Source of the DNA: Delphinus delphis
Taxonomy: Eukaryota > Chordata > Mammalia > Artiodactyla > Delphinidae
DNA: 64,000 nt
Direction of reading: 5' to 3'
Assembly: GCF_949987515.2 (NCBI RefSeq)
Contig: NC_082683.1
Coordinates: forward strand, 127,558,582 to 127,622,581
A program made the translations under genes and the position numbers. Below the pieces are notes generated by a model. It did not search any database. It was not told the origin of the DNA and saw only the letters and a program-made list of their open reading frames with translations. The first letter of the stretch is position 1; every line of letters starts with the position of its first letter. Positions 23,288 through 35,514 of the stretch are shown here, in pieces.

Positions 23288-23435
23288 GCATCACCTTTTG
23301 GGTCTTTTGGCCTCGCCGCTCGGCTTGTGGAATTTTAGTTCCCTCACCAGGGATCGAACCTAGGCCCTGGCAGTGAAAGTGCTGAGTCCTAACCACTGGA
23401 CTGCCAGGGAATTCCCAGCTTCACCTTTAGGGTCT
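23288..23435 (-). mobile_element. tRNA-derived SINE (CHR-1-like), antisense
   Basis: The body is 23306-23417: 'tttggcctcgccgctcggcttgtgg' to 'ccagggaattccc'. An imperfect 18-bp duplication flanks it (GCATCACCTTTTGGGTCT against GCTTCACCTTTAGGGTCT). Confidence 0.88.
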
Positions 23436-23553
23436 GATACAACTTAAGGGGTGAGGGAAGAAAGAGCCTTTAAACATGTCAGATTTCTCACTGACATGGC
23501 TGAATCATGTCCTTGAAGTCTGAACTGATTTGAATATGAAAAAAACAAAAAGA

Positions 23554-23886
23554 GGGACTTCCCTGGTGGCGCAGTGGTTAAGAATCCGCCTGCCAATGTA
23601 GGGGACACGGGTTCGAGCCCTGTTCCGGGAAGATCCCACGTGCTGCAGAGCAACTAAGTCCATGCGCCACAACTACTGAGCCTGTGCTCTAGAGCCCATG
23701 AGGCACAACTTTTGAGCCCGTGTGCTTAGAGCCCATGCTTCACACCAAGAGAAGCCACCGCAATGAGAAGCCTGTGCACTGCAACAAAGAGTAGCCCCCA
23801 CTCGCCACAACTAGAGAATGCTTGTGTGCAGCAGCGAAGACCCAATGCAGCCAAAAATAAATAAATAAATTTATTAAAAAAAAAAA
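23554..23886 (+). mobile_element. CHR-type SINE, long form
   Basis: Sense copy from 'gggacttccctggtggcgcag' to 'gcagccaaaaataaataaataaa' and an A-run. The flanking duplication is short and A-rich, so uncertain. Confidence 0.92.
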
Positions 23887-23989
23887 GATGTGATATTTCT
23901 TGCATCTCTAGTGTAGTGGAGCAGTTCATAGCTTTATATGCATATGCACATGAATATATATATGCATCTGTTTCATACCTCCCTGGCAT

Positions 23990-24210
23990 TTATGCATCCA
24001 TCCTGAAATGTCTTCTTCCCTTGTTTCACCACCTGGAAAATGCTTACTCATCATTCAAAATTCATGTCAAATACCACTTCTTTTTGAATAAGCAGAGAGT
24101 AGGGAGTCTAAAAATAATTCTTGGCTTCCTAATTTGCAATATAGAGATAATGCCTGCCTTAATTAAATCACAGACTGGTTGTGAGATTTTTATTAAATGA
24201 CATAGTAAAG
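23990..24210 (+). repeat. L2 and MIR remnants
   Basis: 23990-24090 resembles L2 sense sequence ('caaaattcatgtcaaataccacttct'); 24110-24210 resembles the MIR 3' half ('atagagataatgcctgccttaatt', 'ttgtgag'). Both diverged. Confidence 0.45.
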
Positions 24211-25204
24211 AGACAGAAGGTATTAAAGACTGAGGGAGCCATACAAAAGCATGGAGTAGAGGAATTCGGTGCGCATAGAGGCAGGGCACTAGGGAGACCT
24301 GTCTTGATGGAGCTGAACATTTATTTTTAATTTTTTTTTTATCTCTGGGTGTATGTGGCTGGGAGGAGAATAACCAAAAAAATACTTAGTGTGAGACTGG
24401 ATTTAGGGGAGGATCTTGAAAATCAGGAAGAGGACTTTTAATACAATGAGGTGGTTATCAGGAAACATTTTCTTAATAGATGAGGGAGTATTTCAAGTCA
24501 ATTTAGCTTGGGAGTGTTACACAAAATTAATTTTATTGAAGGGTGAAGAGCCTGGAGAGACAGGAAAATCAATGTGGATACAAGTAGATTGTGAGGGCAA
24601 AAATCATGAACAGGTTTAAAAGCACAACCTCAAGACTGAAAATATAATGGGCTGCTTTTGAAGTAGAGAGTTTTAAATTGTAGTAGGTGACTCACCTTCT
24701 AAATTTATTGGTAGAGTATGATTTCAGGGTGTGATGGTTTAATGAAGGATGGATGTACTAGACTGAATTCCATGGGGGAAAAGACTGTTACTGGATTGTT
24801 CAATCTTTTCACAGTGCTGGCAACATCATAGCTTTCAGAGATTAGCTGAAGAAATGAAGTAACTTGTCAAGCAGTAGTAAGATATTTTTAGCTGTAGTTC
24901 CATTGTACTTTGTAAAAAGAAATATTTTAATTCCTTCTTTAAGACAGTTTCTTTTAAATAACCGTTCCCCATTTCAAAGACCAAGAAGCTGCTCTTCGTG
25001 TTCCACCATTAGGTCAGTCTTATGAAATGATGAACCTGAGTGTCAAGAAACTTTTGCACAAAATCCAGGGTCTGACATGATTCTGAATCTACTATTTTGG
25101 TTTTTTAATAAAAATGCACTGTGATATTATGATTTATAAGAAATATACATTTGGTCATTCAGATAACCAAAATATATTTCTCATATATATTTTTTTCATC
25201 ATCC
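24211..25204. other. Mostly unique DNA, weak antisense L2 similarity
   Basis: 24395-24640 faintly recalls antisense L2 ('ggatcttgaaaatcagg'). Nothing else is recognised. Confidence 0.35.
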
Positions 25205-26000
25205 ACAGTTTCCGGTTCACAGCTTCCAAAACCCTAGGAATTTCCTAAGTGATGAGAGCCTTAACGGTACCTTTTGTTAGATTAATGAGGTGACTTTTGG
25301 ACCCCACCTAAGGATAGGGGCTGATTGCTAGGGAAACTGACCAAGTCATAGGGGATTGGAAACTTTAGTCCCACCCACCTGACCTCTGGGGAGGCGAGGG
25401 AGCAGGAGATTGGATCAATCACCAGTGGCCAAGTATTTAATCAATCATGACTATATAATGAAGCCTCCACAAAAACCCAAAAGGACTTCTAGGTTGGTGA
25501 ATACCTGGAGATTTGGGGAGAGTAGTGTACCTGGTGAGGGCATGGAAGCTCCGTGCCCTTTCTCCATACCTTACCTTATGCATCTCTTCCATTTGGCTGT
25601 TCCTGAGTTATATCTTTTTATAACAAATCAGTAATCTAGTAAGTAAAATGTTTCTCTGAGTTCTGTGAGCCCCTGTAGCAAATTAATTGAACCCAAGGAG
25701 AAGGTTGCGGGAACCTGTGATTTATAGCCAGTTGGTCAGAAGTACAGGTAACAATACCATGTTGCAATGTTAGAACCCCCAATCTCTAGCCCCATCAGTC
25801 AGAAGCACAGGTAATAACATGGGCTTACAATTGGCATCTGAAGTGTTAGGGAGATGGGGGCAGTCTTATAGGACTGAACTCTTAACTTGTGGAATCTTAC
25901 GCGATCTCTGTGTAGATGGTATCAGAATTCAGTTGAATTCTTGGGAACTCTGCTCATGTCAGAATTGTCGTTAGTGTGGGGAGCCCCTCACCCACCCCAT
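25205..26000 (+). mobile_element. LTR-like repeat, probably a solo LTR
   Basis: It matches from memory a mammalian LTR-type repeat: 'ctatataatgaagcctcc' (TATA word at 25452-25460), 'catggaagctccg', 'tatgcatctcttccatttggctgttcctgagttatatc', then 'ctagtaagtaaaatgtttctctgagttctgtgagc'. No internal retroviral genes accompany it. Family not assigned, edges approximate. Confidence 0.55.
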
Positions 26001-26179
26001 ACGCATTGGAAATTGAGTTTCAGAACACCAAAAGATGCACTAATCTTTCATATTTTATGGATATCCACTTTATTTTGGAAACTTATTTTTATTAAAAATT
26101 CTTCCAGGAAATGTCCACCAGATGTGACTTCCTGGGCCTTTTGTATTTTAAATATGTCTCCAACAAGTAATAATAATAG

Positions 26180-26375
26180 GAAGAAAAAGAGCTCACGTTT
26201 ATTGAAGTCCTGCTATGTGCTCTGTGCATATTATTTAATCCTTTCAACAATGCTTTAGAGTATATAATTCTATTTTTATTTTATAGACCTCCACCCTGAG
26301 ATTTAGAGAGCTGATAGCCAAGGTAATATAGACTTAATGAGCAGTAGAGCTGCCATTTGAACCCAAGTCTTTTTT
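26180..26375 (-). repeat. MIR-type ancient SINE
   Basis: Reverse-complement MIR order: 'gtttattgaagtcctgctatgtgctctg', 'tttaatcctttcaacaatgc', 'ttagagagctgatagcc' and 'gccatttgaacccaagtct'. Confidence 0.75.
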
Positions 26376-26454
26376 GGAAACAAAGTTTGTTTGTGTCCCA
26401 CCACATTGTGCTGCAAGGCAGAAATAATGCCAGGCAGGCTCTGTTTTTAAACAT

Positions 26455-26790
26455 ACCCAGAATCTGACCACCTCTCACCACCTTCACTGTTACCATCCTG
26501 GTTCAATGCTCCATGATGTTTTGCTTCTTTTTTATTCTAACATTTTCTGTTTTCCATACTTCTCTCTATGGACTCTAGTTTATTCTTAATAGCTGAAGTG
26601 ATCCTTTAAAATAAGTCAGATTAATAGTTCCTGATTTCACATTTCTCCCGCTGACCTAATCTCTGATTTCTTTCCTTTGCTAATTCCTTTCTAGCATGAT
26701 CTGCACAGCTAATTCACTCCACCCCTTCAAGTCATTTTCTCATTAAGCCCTACCCTGACCGACTATTTAAAACTGTAACCCCAAAGGGAC
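26455..26790 (+). repeat. L2-type LINE fragment
   Basis: Sense L2 landmarks: 'ctctcaccaccttcactgttaccatcctggttca', 'gaagtgatcctttaaaataagtcag', 'tgatctgcacagc' and 'ccctaccctgacc'. Confidence 0.65.
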
Positions 26791-27903
26791 TTAATATACA
26801 ATAATCTAGGATTTTCAAGCTCTTGATAAAGTTCTTAAAACTCAAATTCTTTGCTTCAGTGTTAAACAATAACTTTTTAAATGTTGAAATACAGAATTGG
26901 AATATATGTAAAATACCGCAAACATATGTAGCCTTAAGTGGAATAGTGAAGATGCACCTAGTGTTTTTCAAACATTGACTATATCTCTTTGTAAGAGATA
27001 CATTTTACATTGTGACCCAGTGGATGTTTATAAAATTGAAACAAAAGTATTGTGAAATACTTAACATTTCTACATGTGATATACTGGGATATTTTCTATT
27101 GAATTATATTCCTTTCCATTATAAAAAGTATGTTGGTTATGATTTATAAAATTGATTTCATCACCTACTTATTGGTCAGATCCCATAGTGTAAAAAATAT
27201 TGGCTTATTGCATCTCAAGTCTCATTGGCTCAGGAGTTAAGATACGAATCTTGAGCACTGACTTCATGAAAATATAAACTGTAGAGAGTGACAGCTGAAA
27301 CTTCACTTCAGTTTTCAGTTATTGGCATGTGACTATTAGTGAATATTTACGATATTCACATTAACAAAAGTAATAAGATTTAGTTGCATAAATATGTAAT
27401 TAAATGATTTGAAGTACTTCTATTTTGTTAATATTGTGTACTAATGTTAGAACTCTTGTGCTACATGCTACTTTCCATCTAATAATCAAGAGATTTCGTT
27501 CTATCTTTTCTTCCCTCACTTCCAAATCTCAGTATTTTCGTTTTCAGTTGATTGGCATTTATTTTTCGACCTATGTTGATATTAAAAACTAACAATGAGG
27601 AAAAATATTCAATAATGAAAAAATATTGATAATTTATGCTCCATAAAGTATTACAACAATAATTCATAAATACATAACCCTACATAGCCTATCACACATT
27701 AAATTTTTTAGCATCTTATTTCTGAGGGTAGAAAACATTTAATAGGTATTACCTCTGTAATATTTACTGATATAGTATATTCTCTAAATTTAAAATTTCC
27801 TAATATGATCTTTATTAAAAGTAAGAAACCCATATTCCAAGCTGTCTTTAATCATTGTCATCTTACATGCCCTGCTCCAGCCACAATAAACTATTTAGCC
27901 AAT
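26791..27903. other. Unique intronic DNA, very AT-rich
   Basis: No repeat or exon recognised. Confidence 0.5.
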
Positions 27904-28060
27904 CCGTTTCTTCCTTTCTTTCTTCCTCTCTTCTTGCCTGCCTTCCTTCCTCCCTTTTGTCCTTTCCTCTAATAGTTTTGAGTACCTGCTATGTGCCATG
28001 CATGGTATAGTAGGGAGAAAATAAAAGACATAATCCTTTGCCTTCGTTGGATTTAAACTG
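27904..28060 (-). repeat. Pyrimidine-rich tract and L2 end
   Basis: 27904-27970 is almost all C and T (TTCC repeats). 27970-28060 resembles the antisense L2 3' end ('gagtacctgctatgtgccatgcatgg'). Confidence 0.55.
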
Positions 28061-28164
28061 GATACAAATATCCCCAGTTGTGGAAGTGAAAACAGGAAGC
28101 CTTAAGATTGCTTAGAAAGCCACTGATGGGATTAGATTCTGTGTATCTTGATTTACTTCTAACA

Positions 28165-28330
28165 TCAGACTGATAGAGCATTGGAAGTGGCAGAGGTGTT
28201 CTCAGACATTAGTTCAGTCCTCATATTTTAAAGATGTTTTAGAAAACTGAGTCTTATAGATTAAATGATGTGTTGAAGTCACAGCTGGAACCTAAGCTGG
28301 ATTTTTGACCAGTGCTTTTATACCACTTCC
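28165..28330 (+). repeat. Ancient mammalian repeat, same type as 746-1110
   Basis: 'Agactgatagagcattggaag', 'attagttcagtcctcatattttaaagatg', 'gaaaactgagtcttatag' and 'gaagtcacagctgg' follow the usual order of this repeat. Family not assigned. Confidence 0.45.
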
Positions 28331-29056
28331 TCTCTTTTTTGTGATATTGTCTACCCAGATCCCATGTTGTCATATACTTTTATATGTGGTTTGTGTTGTT
28401 AAAGATCTCTTTTCATAATGCACACACTGAACTATAGACTTTTATACCATTATTGGTTTTGTTTCTTGAAATTATAATTGGAACTATTAGAGATACATCT
28501 GTGGAAAGGCAATGAAAGGGGGCCATTAAGTGCTAATAAATGCCTCTCCTTATGAGAATGGAAATCTTTTCTAAGTATTTGAGCTCTTTTCACTGGTGCT
28601 CTTAAGTGGCTAGAAATAAAATTTGCAATACGCTTGTGGAATACTCTAGATGCCAGGGGATTCATTTCATTCTGCATTTGAATTGAGCACATTGTAGTTG
28701 GAGAATGTTTGTTGGTTTAAGCTTTCATTCCATGTTTTGCATTAACCTTTATTATGGAAAACAGTAGAACAATACTGAGAGCTCTTAGAGAATAGTCTTT
28801 AGGTAGCTGATGACTTTCCAGGAAGCAGCTGAAAAGGTTAAAGTTATAGGTGTTTATTTTGATATATTTTCCTTTTCGTATTACCCAAAACTTTTCAGTA
28901 TGACAAACTGAATCTAGTTTACCCTAAATTCACATGCCTATGGCTAGCAGAAGATCATCAAAGATACTTGTTGCTATGGATATATATATATATATATATA
29001 TGTTCTGAAACAAATTTGGGTAATTAATTACTAAATAGATTTCAGGATAACTTCCT
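28331..29056. other. Unique intronic DNA with (AT)n
   Basis: No repeat family or exon recognised. An (AT)n run is at 28981-29001. Confidence 0.5.
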
Positions 29057-29281
29057 ACTACTACTTTTTTTTTTTTTTTTTTTTTGCGGTACGCGGGCCC
29101 CGTTGTGGCCTCTCCCGTTGCGGAGCACAGGCTCCGGACGCGCAGGCTCAGCGGCCATGGCTCACGGGCCCAGCCGCTCCGCGGCACGTGGGATCCTCCC
29201 GGACCGGGGCACGAACCCGCGTCCCCTGCATCGGCAGGCGGACTCCCAACCACTGCGCCACCAGGGAAGCCCACTACTACT
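29057..29281 (-). mobile_element. CHR-type SINE, short form, well preserved
   Basis: The body is 29066-29272, antisense, with a 23-bp T-run and CpG-rich interior ('gcgcaggctcagcggccatgg'), which suggests recent insertion. ACTACTACT flanks it on both sides (29057-29065, 29273-29281). A few bases after 'gcgggcc' are missing compared with other copies. Confidence 0.95.
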
Positions 29282-29289
29282 ATTTTTGC

Positions 29290-29400
29290 TAAAAATAATG
29301 ATGATGATGATGGTTATAATGATAGCAGCTAATATTTTTGACCACTTACTATGTGCTGGGCGTTACTATAAGTACTTCAGTCTTCCTGTCTGTGATTTCA
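29290..29400 (-). repeat. MIR-type fragment
   Basis: 'Gctaatatttttgaccacttactatgtgctgggcgttac' and 'ataagtacttcag' fit the antisense MIR 3' half. Confidence 0.55.
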
Positions 29401-29665
29401 AAATGCAGAATCCTCTGAAAATTAAATATTTTTGTAATTCATTTGGCAAAACTTATATTGACCTAAATTCATTTACTGGCAAACTTTACCTGACTGATGT
29501 GAGGTTATTCACAGTTTGTCTTTATCTCTGTTAATGTGAATATTTGTTTGTTTTGCTATAGATATACTTGTAGCAAATATGTGTTAGATATATTAGCCTG
29601 TTTGATTTCAGGGTGCTGCTTCAGATTTCATTACACAATGTAAGTTTCATGTATGATTTTACCAT

Positions 29666-29987
29666 TCTCAAATCAGAAAAAAATTAAAAAAAAAATTTAA
29701 ATTGAAGTATAGTTGAGTTACATTGTTGTGTTAGTTTCTGGTATACAGTGAAGTGATTCAGTTATACATATATATATTCTTTTTCATATTTTCCATTATG
29801 GTTTATTACAGGATATTGAATATAGTTCCCTGGGCTATACAGTAGGACCTTGTTTTCTAATCTATTTTGTATATAGTAGTTTGTATCTGCTAATCCCAAA
29901 CTCTTACCACCCCCTTTCCCCTTTAGTAACCAACCATAAATTTGTTTTCTGTGTCTGGGAGTCTGTTTCTCAAATCAGAAAAAAATT
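29666..29987 (-). mobile_element. 5'-truncated LINE-1 3' UTR (L1-E)
   Basis: The body is 29686-29967: 'gaagtatagttgagttacattgttgtgttag', 'ggatattgaatatagttccctgggctatacagtag', 'ctaatcccaaactcttaccacccc'. A perfect duplication of about 20 bp, starting TCTCAAATCAG, flanks it at 29666-29685 and 29968-29987. Confidence 0.95.
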
Positions 29988-30044
29988 GAGTTGCGTTATC
30001 ATATTTGGCCAACAACAGGTAAAGGGTTGTATTGTCTCCACCCC

Positions 30045-30157
30045 CACCCCAACTTACAGATGAGGAAACTGAGCCAGTTAGCAATGGATTTTGAATTTAA
30101 ACCCAGGCATTTTAGTGCTAGAATCTGTGCTCTTAACCACCATGCTATACTGCCTTA
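30045..30157 (-). repeat. MIR-type fragment
   Basis: 'Cttacagatgaggaaactgagcc', 'aaacccaggcatttt' and 'gctcttaaccaccatgctatactgcc' are the antisense MIR 5' half. Confidence 0.75.
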
Positions 30158-30412
30158 AAAATAAGTCTTTAAAAGCATTTCACAGACATAATTATTATAT
30201 TATTTATCTAATAAAACTCCAGTAAAGATAAATTCAAATTTGAAAATAATTACTCCATTTATATCTCTCTGTTCTGCTTCCTATGTTAAATGCTATCTTA
30301 AACATTCATTTTTTTAGTAGATTCTGTCAGATTTGATTGTTTTATCTTCAACCTAATGGTCTGTTCTCCTTTGGACTTCTTAAGTTTTCAAAAGCTTGTG
30401 TGCTCGTTTTTT

Positions 30413-30795
30413 AAAGCATGCTGGGGGACTTCCCTGGTGGCGCAGTGGTTAAGAGTCTGCCTGCCAATGCAGGGGACATGGGTTCAAGCCCTGATCCAGG
30501 AAGATCCCACATGCCACAGAGCAACTAAGCCCGTGTGCCACAACTACTGAGCCTTTGCTCTAGAGCTCATGAGCTACAACTACTGAGCCCACGTGCCACA
30601 GCTGCTGAAGCTTGTGTGCCTAGAGCCTGTGCTCCGCAACAAGAGAAGCCACCGCAATGAGAAACAACGTGCACTGCAGCGAAGAGTAGCCCCCGCTCGC
30701 TTTCTCTGCAACTAGAGAAAGCCTGTGTGCAGCAACGAAGACCCAAGGGAACCAAAAATAAATAATTAATTAATTAAAAAATAAAGCTTGCTGGG
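30413..30795 (+). mobile_element. CHR-type SINE, long form
   Basis: The body is 30426-30782, sense. The flanking duplication is 13 bp with one mismatch (AAAGCATGCTGGG at 30413-30425, AAAGCTTGCTGGG at 30783-30795). Confidence 0.95.
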
Positions 30796-31290
30796 TCTTA
30801 CAAGAAAGAGGAAACATTGCTGCTGAGGCAAATGATACTTTGAGGTGCTTTATACTCTAAATAAAGAAGGAAGCCACCAAGCAATTTAGTATAGCAAATA
30901 ATTTGGACAGTAAAAAAAAAAAAGGTCACCTTAGTTACATACTCTCAGTTTACTGATTGTTGGTGGACATGTAGTTTACATATTATTCTTGACATATACA
31001 AATGAGCAATATGGTCTAATGGGTATACTCAGAGAAGTATAGAGAAAATAATTCTTAAGTTTATTCATTAATATGCCTTCTTTAGTCAGCAGAGTTTATT
31101 GAATAGTAAGAAGGAATTATTTGAACTCTGTTATGTGTTTCCACTGGCTACTTTTAGTACATTTCAGGACTTGGAGCTATTAAAAGTATTTTTCCTAAAC
31201 TTTTATTGGGAATATAGTTTCAAAGGTAACTTCTAAGATAAGAAATAACTAAACATTTATTATGTGTGTATTTTAAATATATATATTCAT

Positions 31291-31321
<31 letters not shown>

Positions 31322-31595
31322 ACCATCTGTTAGATATTGAGTGCTTTTCCTTTTTCCCTAGTTCTTTGATCTTTAAAATTTTCGTAATCAATGATATAGG
31401 ATCACAGGAAAAAGTCAATTAAACAGACAAGAAAAAACACATTTCAGGTAAGAAAATAAAACAATAGACCACATACATGATACCTATATCTTTAATTATG
31501 AATGTGTATTTATTTTTTAAAAGTCACCCCTTAAAATTTATCTTCCCAATAAATTCAATTTTCATTCCTAGAATGCTGACTTTATGTGTTTACCA
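30796..31595. other. Unique intronic DNA with (AT)n
   Basis: An uninterrupted (AT)n run at 31293-31320 is the only clear feature. Confidence 0.5.
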
Positions 31596-31960
31596 AGTCA
31601 CCACTGAGCACGTTCTTTGTGCCAGGTGCTATGCCAAACACTGGCGTTATAGAAATGAGGTTCCTGTCGTAGGAAGCTTGTCTAGGAAAGGGGATGTGAC
31701 TGGGGTTTATAGTACTTTGGAATAAAGAGGAGGAGCATCTAAATATACTGTCATATCAGGAAATACTTGCCATGCATAGGAAGCTCTGCCAACATTCTAT
31801 CTTTAAGGGTGAGATGGGTAAAGAAAGGTGCATTGGGTAAGGGCTTCTGTGGTAGAGGAGTCAACACAAGGCTCTGAAATTAGTGTGAAGTCACTTGAGA
31901 ACCAGATGTTCTGGGAATAAAAGATTTGTGAGGGGGAATAATGGATGAAGCTTCTAGAGT
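31596..31960 (-). repeat. L2-type LINE fragment
   Basis: 'Ccactgagcacgttctttgtgccaggtgctatgcc' is the antisense L2 end; the following 350 bp weakly continue in antisense L2 order. Confidence 0.5.
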
Positions 31961-34699
31961 GTTAGGGAGGAACTGGATTCAAGGATCCACTTAAAGCTGT
32001 CCTTGACAATTGGAAATCTTGTTCCCATTGACAAAAACACTATACGGTGTGGCTGTGGCTCTCTGTTTTGTTTTCATGGAGAAAATGACCTATACTTTTG
32101 GGCTATTTTTTTCTTCCAGTGTCTCAGAAAAAGTGAAAACAGAGAGTACAGTATTGGCTAGGGAAGTTTCTACCCTTATTCATACTTTCCTTCCGTCACC
32201 CTGCCAAGGAACCTGTAGTACACATTCAGGACCAAGGACAGTAATTGGGCCACATTTCTCCAAGTTATGCCTTAGTAGGGGAGGGGTTGAAGTGGGCTGC
32301 CTAGACCAGCTTTGCCTAGTCATTGGATAAGTGTTCTCTCGCCCTTGTTTCTCACTGAGTGTGGTCTTCCACACATGGGCCTTTCCTAGCCATTGTGGTG
32401 TCAAAGTACAAAGGTCTGAGGTTCATGAATGGGATTCATGGAAAAAGGGGCACGGGACGCCTTTCAGTTTCTTTGATAGCCAGGCTTTAGGCCTGCCTCT
32501 TAACTTGGCCAAATGAAGGTTACATATGATCCAGCCCATGTTTTCAGGGTTGTGAAGGGAATGTATTGGGGTTTGAGGCAAAGGCTGTCTGACCTTGTCC
32601 TTTCCACACATCTCTTTTAAAAACCCCGCAGGAAGGGGTGACCAACAGAACTGAATGTTTAGCACCCTGGGTTCTCTTATTTTTCTTTGATCTGTAGTAC
32701 ATATTTTCAATGGGGGTGAGATTGCCCCTGAGGGGGCAAAAATTGATTCTTGGGGGTCAAAAAAAATCTTACTCTTTTTATGTATAAAGCATAGATGTAC
32801 ATGCTGTACATATACTATAGTACAGCTGTGGTATTTAATGGGAGGAAATTAATGCGGAAAATGTCTAATAAGGCTTCTTATGTGCACAGTAGTAAATAAG
32901 AAAGTTGAGAAACATGTCTAAACCATGCTGTCTCTCTTTTGCTTTCTCATTCTCTTTGTTAGGCTGTGCAAGACTGGTTCAGTGACTCATAATGCCATCA
33001 CTATTCTGGACTCTGTCTTTTTTTTCTCTGCCATTCTTAGTGCATAGCTTTCTTCTTCAAGGTTGCCTTGTGATGTAAGATGGTTGCTGCGGCTCTGCTA
33101 TCATGTATAACTGAGAGGGAGAAGAAAGAGAGGGTAGGGCCAAAGGTATACATCAGTTAAATTAGGTCCTTTCAAAGGAACTATCTGTGATGTCACTCAG
33201 CAACCTCTAATTATATCTTACTGACTAAAATATAATTGTGTGGACACCCCATTTGTAAGGGAGGCTGGGAAGTGTAGGTTTATTTATTTATTTACCTATT
33301 TAAGTTGGGCACATTGCCATTCTCAACAAAATTGGGATTCTGTTAATAAGAAATAACGGGCAAATGGTTATTGGGTAGGCAACTAACAGTCTCTTTAGTT
33401 GTCCCTTTGTCATTCATTTGCACAGCAGCTACCCAGGGTAAGGTATAATCTGTGATTTGAAATAGAATGACAGCTAAGTGCCTCTACTTGATGCTGGGAC
33501 TCATTAATCTGGTGCTTTAAATTCTTGAACTGACTTTGTGAATAAGTAATTAAAATGGATTACATATGAAGGCATTAAATTTTTGAGAGCATTTCCTAGT
33601 GGGGAGAATACATGGTATTTGTAAACTGTGAACTGGCTTCTTCCTTCAGTTTACAGATCTCTGACTCAGAAACTTTTGCATTTTGAATATTGCAATGGGA
33701 ACCATTAATTATTGGTTAATTATATTTAATGAAAACATATTGCTTAGAAATTCTGAGTTTTGTGAATGAAAGATAAATATTGAAATTTCTTAGATGTTTG
33801 TAAAAAAAAATAAAAGCACTGTGTTTCTTGCGTTTGGATATGCAACTATGTTTTTCAAACAAAATGATGGTGGTATTTATTGAATACCACAAATTATAGA
33901 GTAAATGATAGCCCCAAAATGTGATCTTTTACAAATCAGTAAATGCTAATATTCTTACTGTGTGCCAAGAATTTAGGGGAAAAAGGAAACTGTGGTGGAA
34001 AACTTCCAATTAAATGTGTGGATTTTGGCATAATTACTTCCTTCAGCAATTAAAGTGGCATTGTAATGGCTGGCAAAGCTCGAGATTAGGGCATGCAAAC
34101 ACAAAGCCATTTTAACAGCACCATTGTGTTCAGTGTGTGGAATACATGACCTCAGTCCTTCTTGGGGCAGGGAGTAAACAGTATTTGGCAGTGACCTATC
34201 TCTGTTTCTCTCTCCTATTTCTCTCCCTCTTTTTCCTCTTTTCCTTTCTCTCTTTAAAATTGAGTTATCATTTTGAAAGACTGTGAGATAATAATCCTAC
34301 CAGGACTGTTTTGGAACACATAAAATTACATTTTGAGGATAATTTTTAGAAGAGACTTCTCTTTTTAAGGAATGATTTTTAAAAGTATATTGGCCCTTGG
34401 ATTTTTAAAAATATTGTTTCCTTCAAATTCTATTCTGTGTCTTCAGACATTCAGTAATATTTGCCTCCCTGATGTTCTGTATTGTGTACTTTGGTGAATA
34501 CTGTTAGATCTTAAACATTCATAAATAAAATATTAATTTCAATGACCTCAGCAAATTACTGGTAAATCAAAAGTTATCTTGCCTGTTCTTTCTGTCCATG
34601 GTAAAATGCCACTTAGTTGTCTTCTTGTTGAGAATCAAATATGAGAATGTTTTTCTTCCATGTTTTGAATATATGGGGCAATAAGAAAACATCCTGAAA
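31961..34699. other. Mostly unique intronic DNA
   Basis: No exon supported. 33065-33290 has the flavour of an old repeat ('taagatggttgctgcggctctgc', 'gggaggctgggaagtgtag') that I cannot name. A pyrimidine-rich run is at 34195-34255. Confidence 0.4.
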
Positions 34700-35510
34700 G
34701 AGTAGGTGGAAAGTGTTAAAAATAATACCTGGGCACTGAAGGAGGCACTGGGAGGAACACAGGGATGAGGGAGCAGATGTGTAAATAGACCAGTATGACA
34801 AGTGTGTGTTGAGAGTTTAGGTAGAGGCATGTACAGGGGGATTTCAAAGAAGGTGTACAGGGGGATTTCAAAGAAGGTGTACAGGGGGATTTCCTTGGAG
34901 AATGTGATATGGAGCTGAGTACTGAAGATTAAGTAGGAGTTGAATAGATGGAGAAGTGGGGAGAGCGCATCCCATGAGGGAAGCATGGAATATGCCAAGG
35001 AACGTGCCCGAGAGCACAGGTGAACACTGAAACTTCCACTAGGATGCACACTTTTTTTGTTGTTGTTTACAGTTTGGATTTCATGCTAAAGACAGTGGGG
35101 AGTCATTTAATGATTTAGAGTCTGTGAATGTTGTGATGGGACTTATGTTCCTCTTGAGGTTGGATTGGAGGGTGCTCAAATTGGATGCAGGGAAATTAAT
35201 TGGGAGATTATTGTGGTAGTCTGTATGAGAGTTGGAGGCACCTGGAACGGGGATTGAAATAGAGAAGAGAGGATGCATTTAAGCGATATTAAGGTAGAAT
35301 CAGCAGGACTTGGTGGCCATTTTGGAGCATGAAGACAGAGGATGATGGTGGATGGATGATTTCCATGTACTTGGTTTGGCTGACATGTATGGATGCTGAT
35401 GATGTGGATTGTGATTGAGAATAAAGGAGGAGAAACATGCTGGATAGATGATAATGAGTTGAATTGTAGAGAATAGTTTTGAGACATCTAAGTGGAGATG
35501 TCTAAGAGGC
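34700..35510 (-). repeat. L2-type LINE fragment, antisense
   Basis: Antisense L2 landmarks: 'gccaaggaacgtgcccgagagc', 'cagtttggatttcatgct', 'agattattgtggtagtctg', 'gaatcagcaggacttggtgg' and 'gacatctaagtggagatgtc'. It contains the 24-bp tandem at 34831-34893. Confidence 0.6.
34831..34893. repeat. 24-bp tandem repeat, about 2.6 copies
   Basis: The unit starts GTACAGGGGGATTTC and ends AAAGAAGGT. Copies start at 34831, 34855 and 34879 and are identical over the compared bases, so the array is young. Confidence 0.95.
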
Positions 35511-35514
35511 TAGT

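Noticed and set aside
34831..34893. CRISPR-like direct repeats
   Set aside because: Contiguous tandem units without spacers, in mammalian DNA.
34567..35049. 160-codon minus-strand open frame with repeated IPLYTFFE
   Set aside because: The repetition comes from the 24-bp tandem repeat in an L2 fragment.
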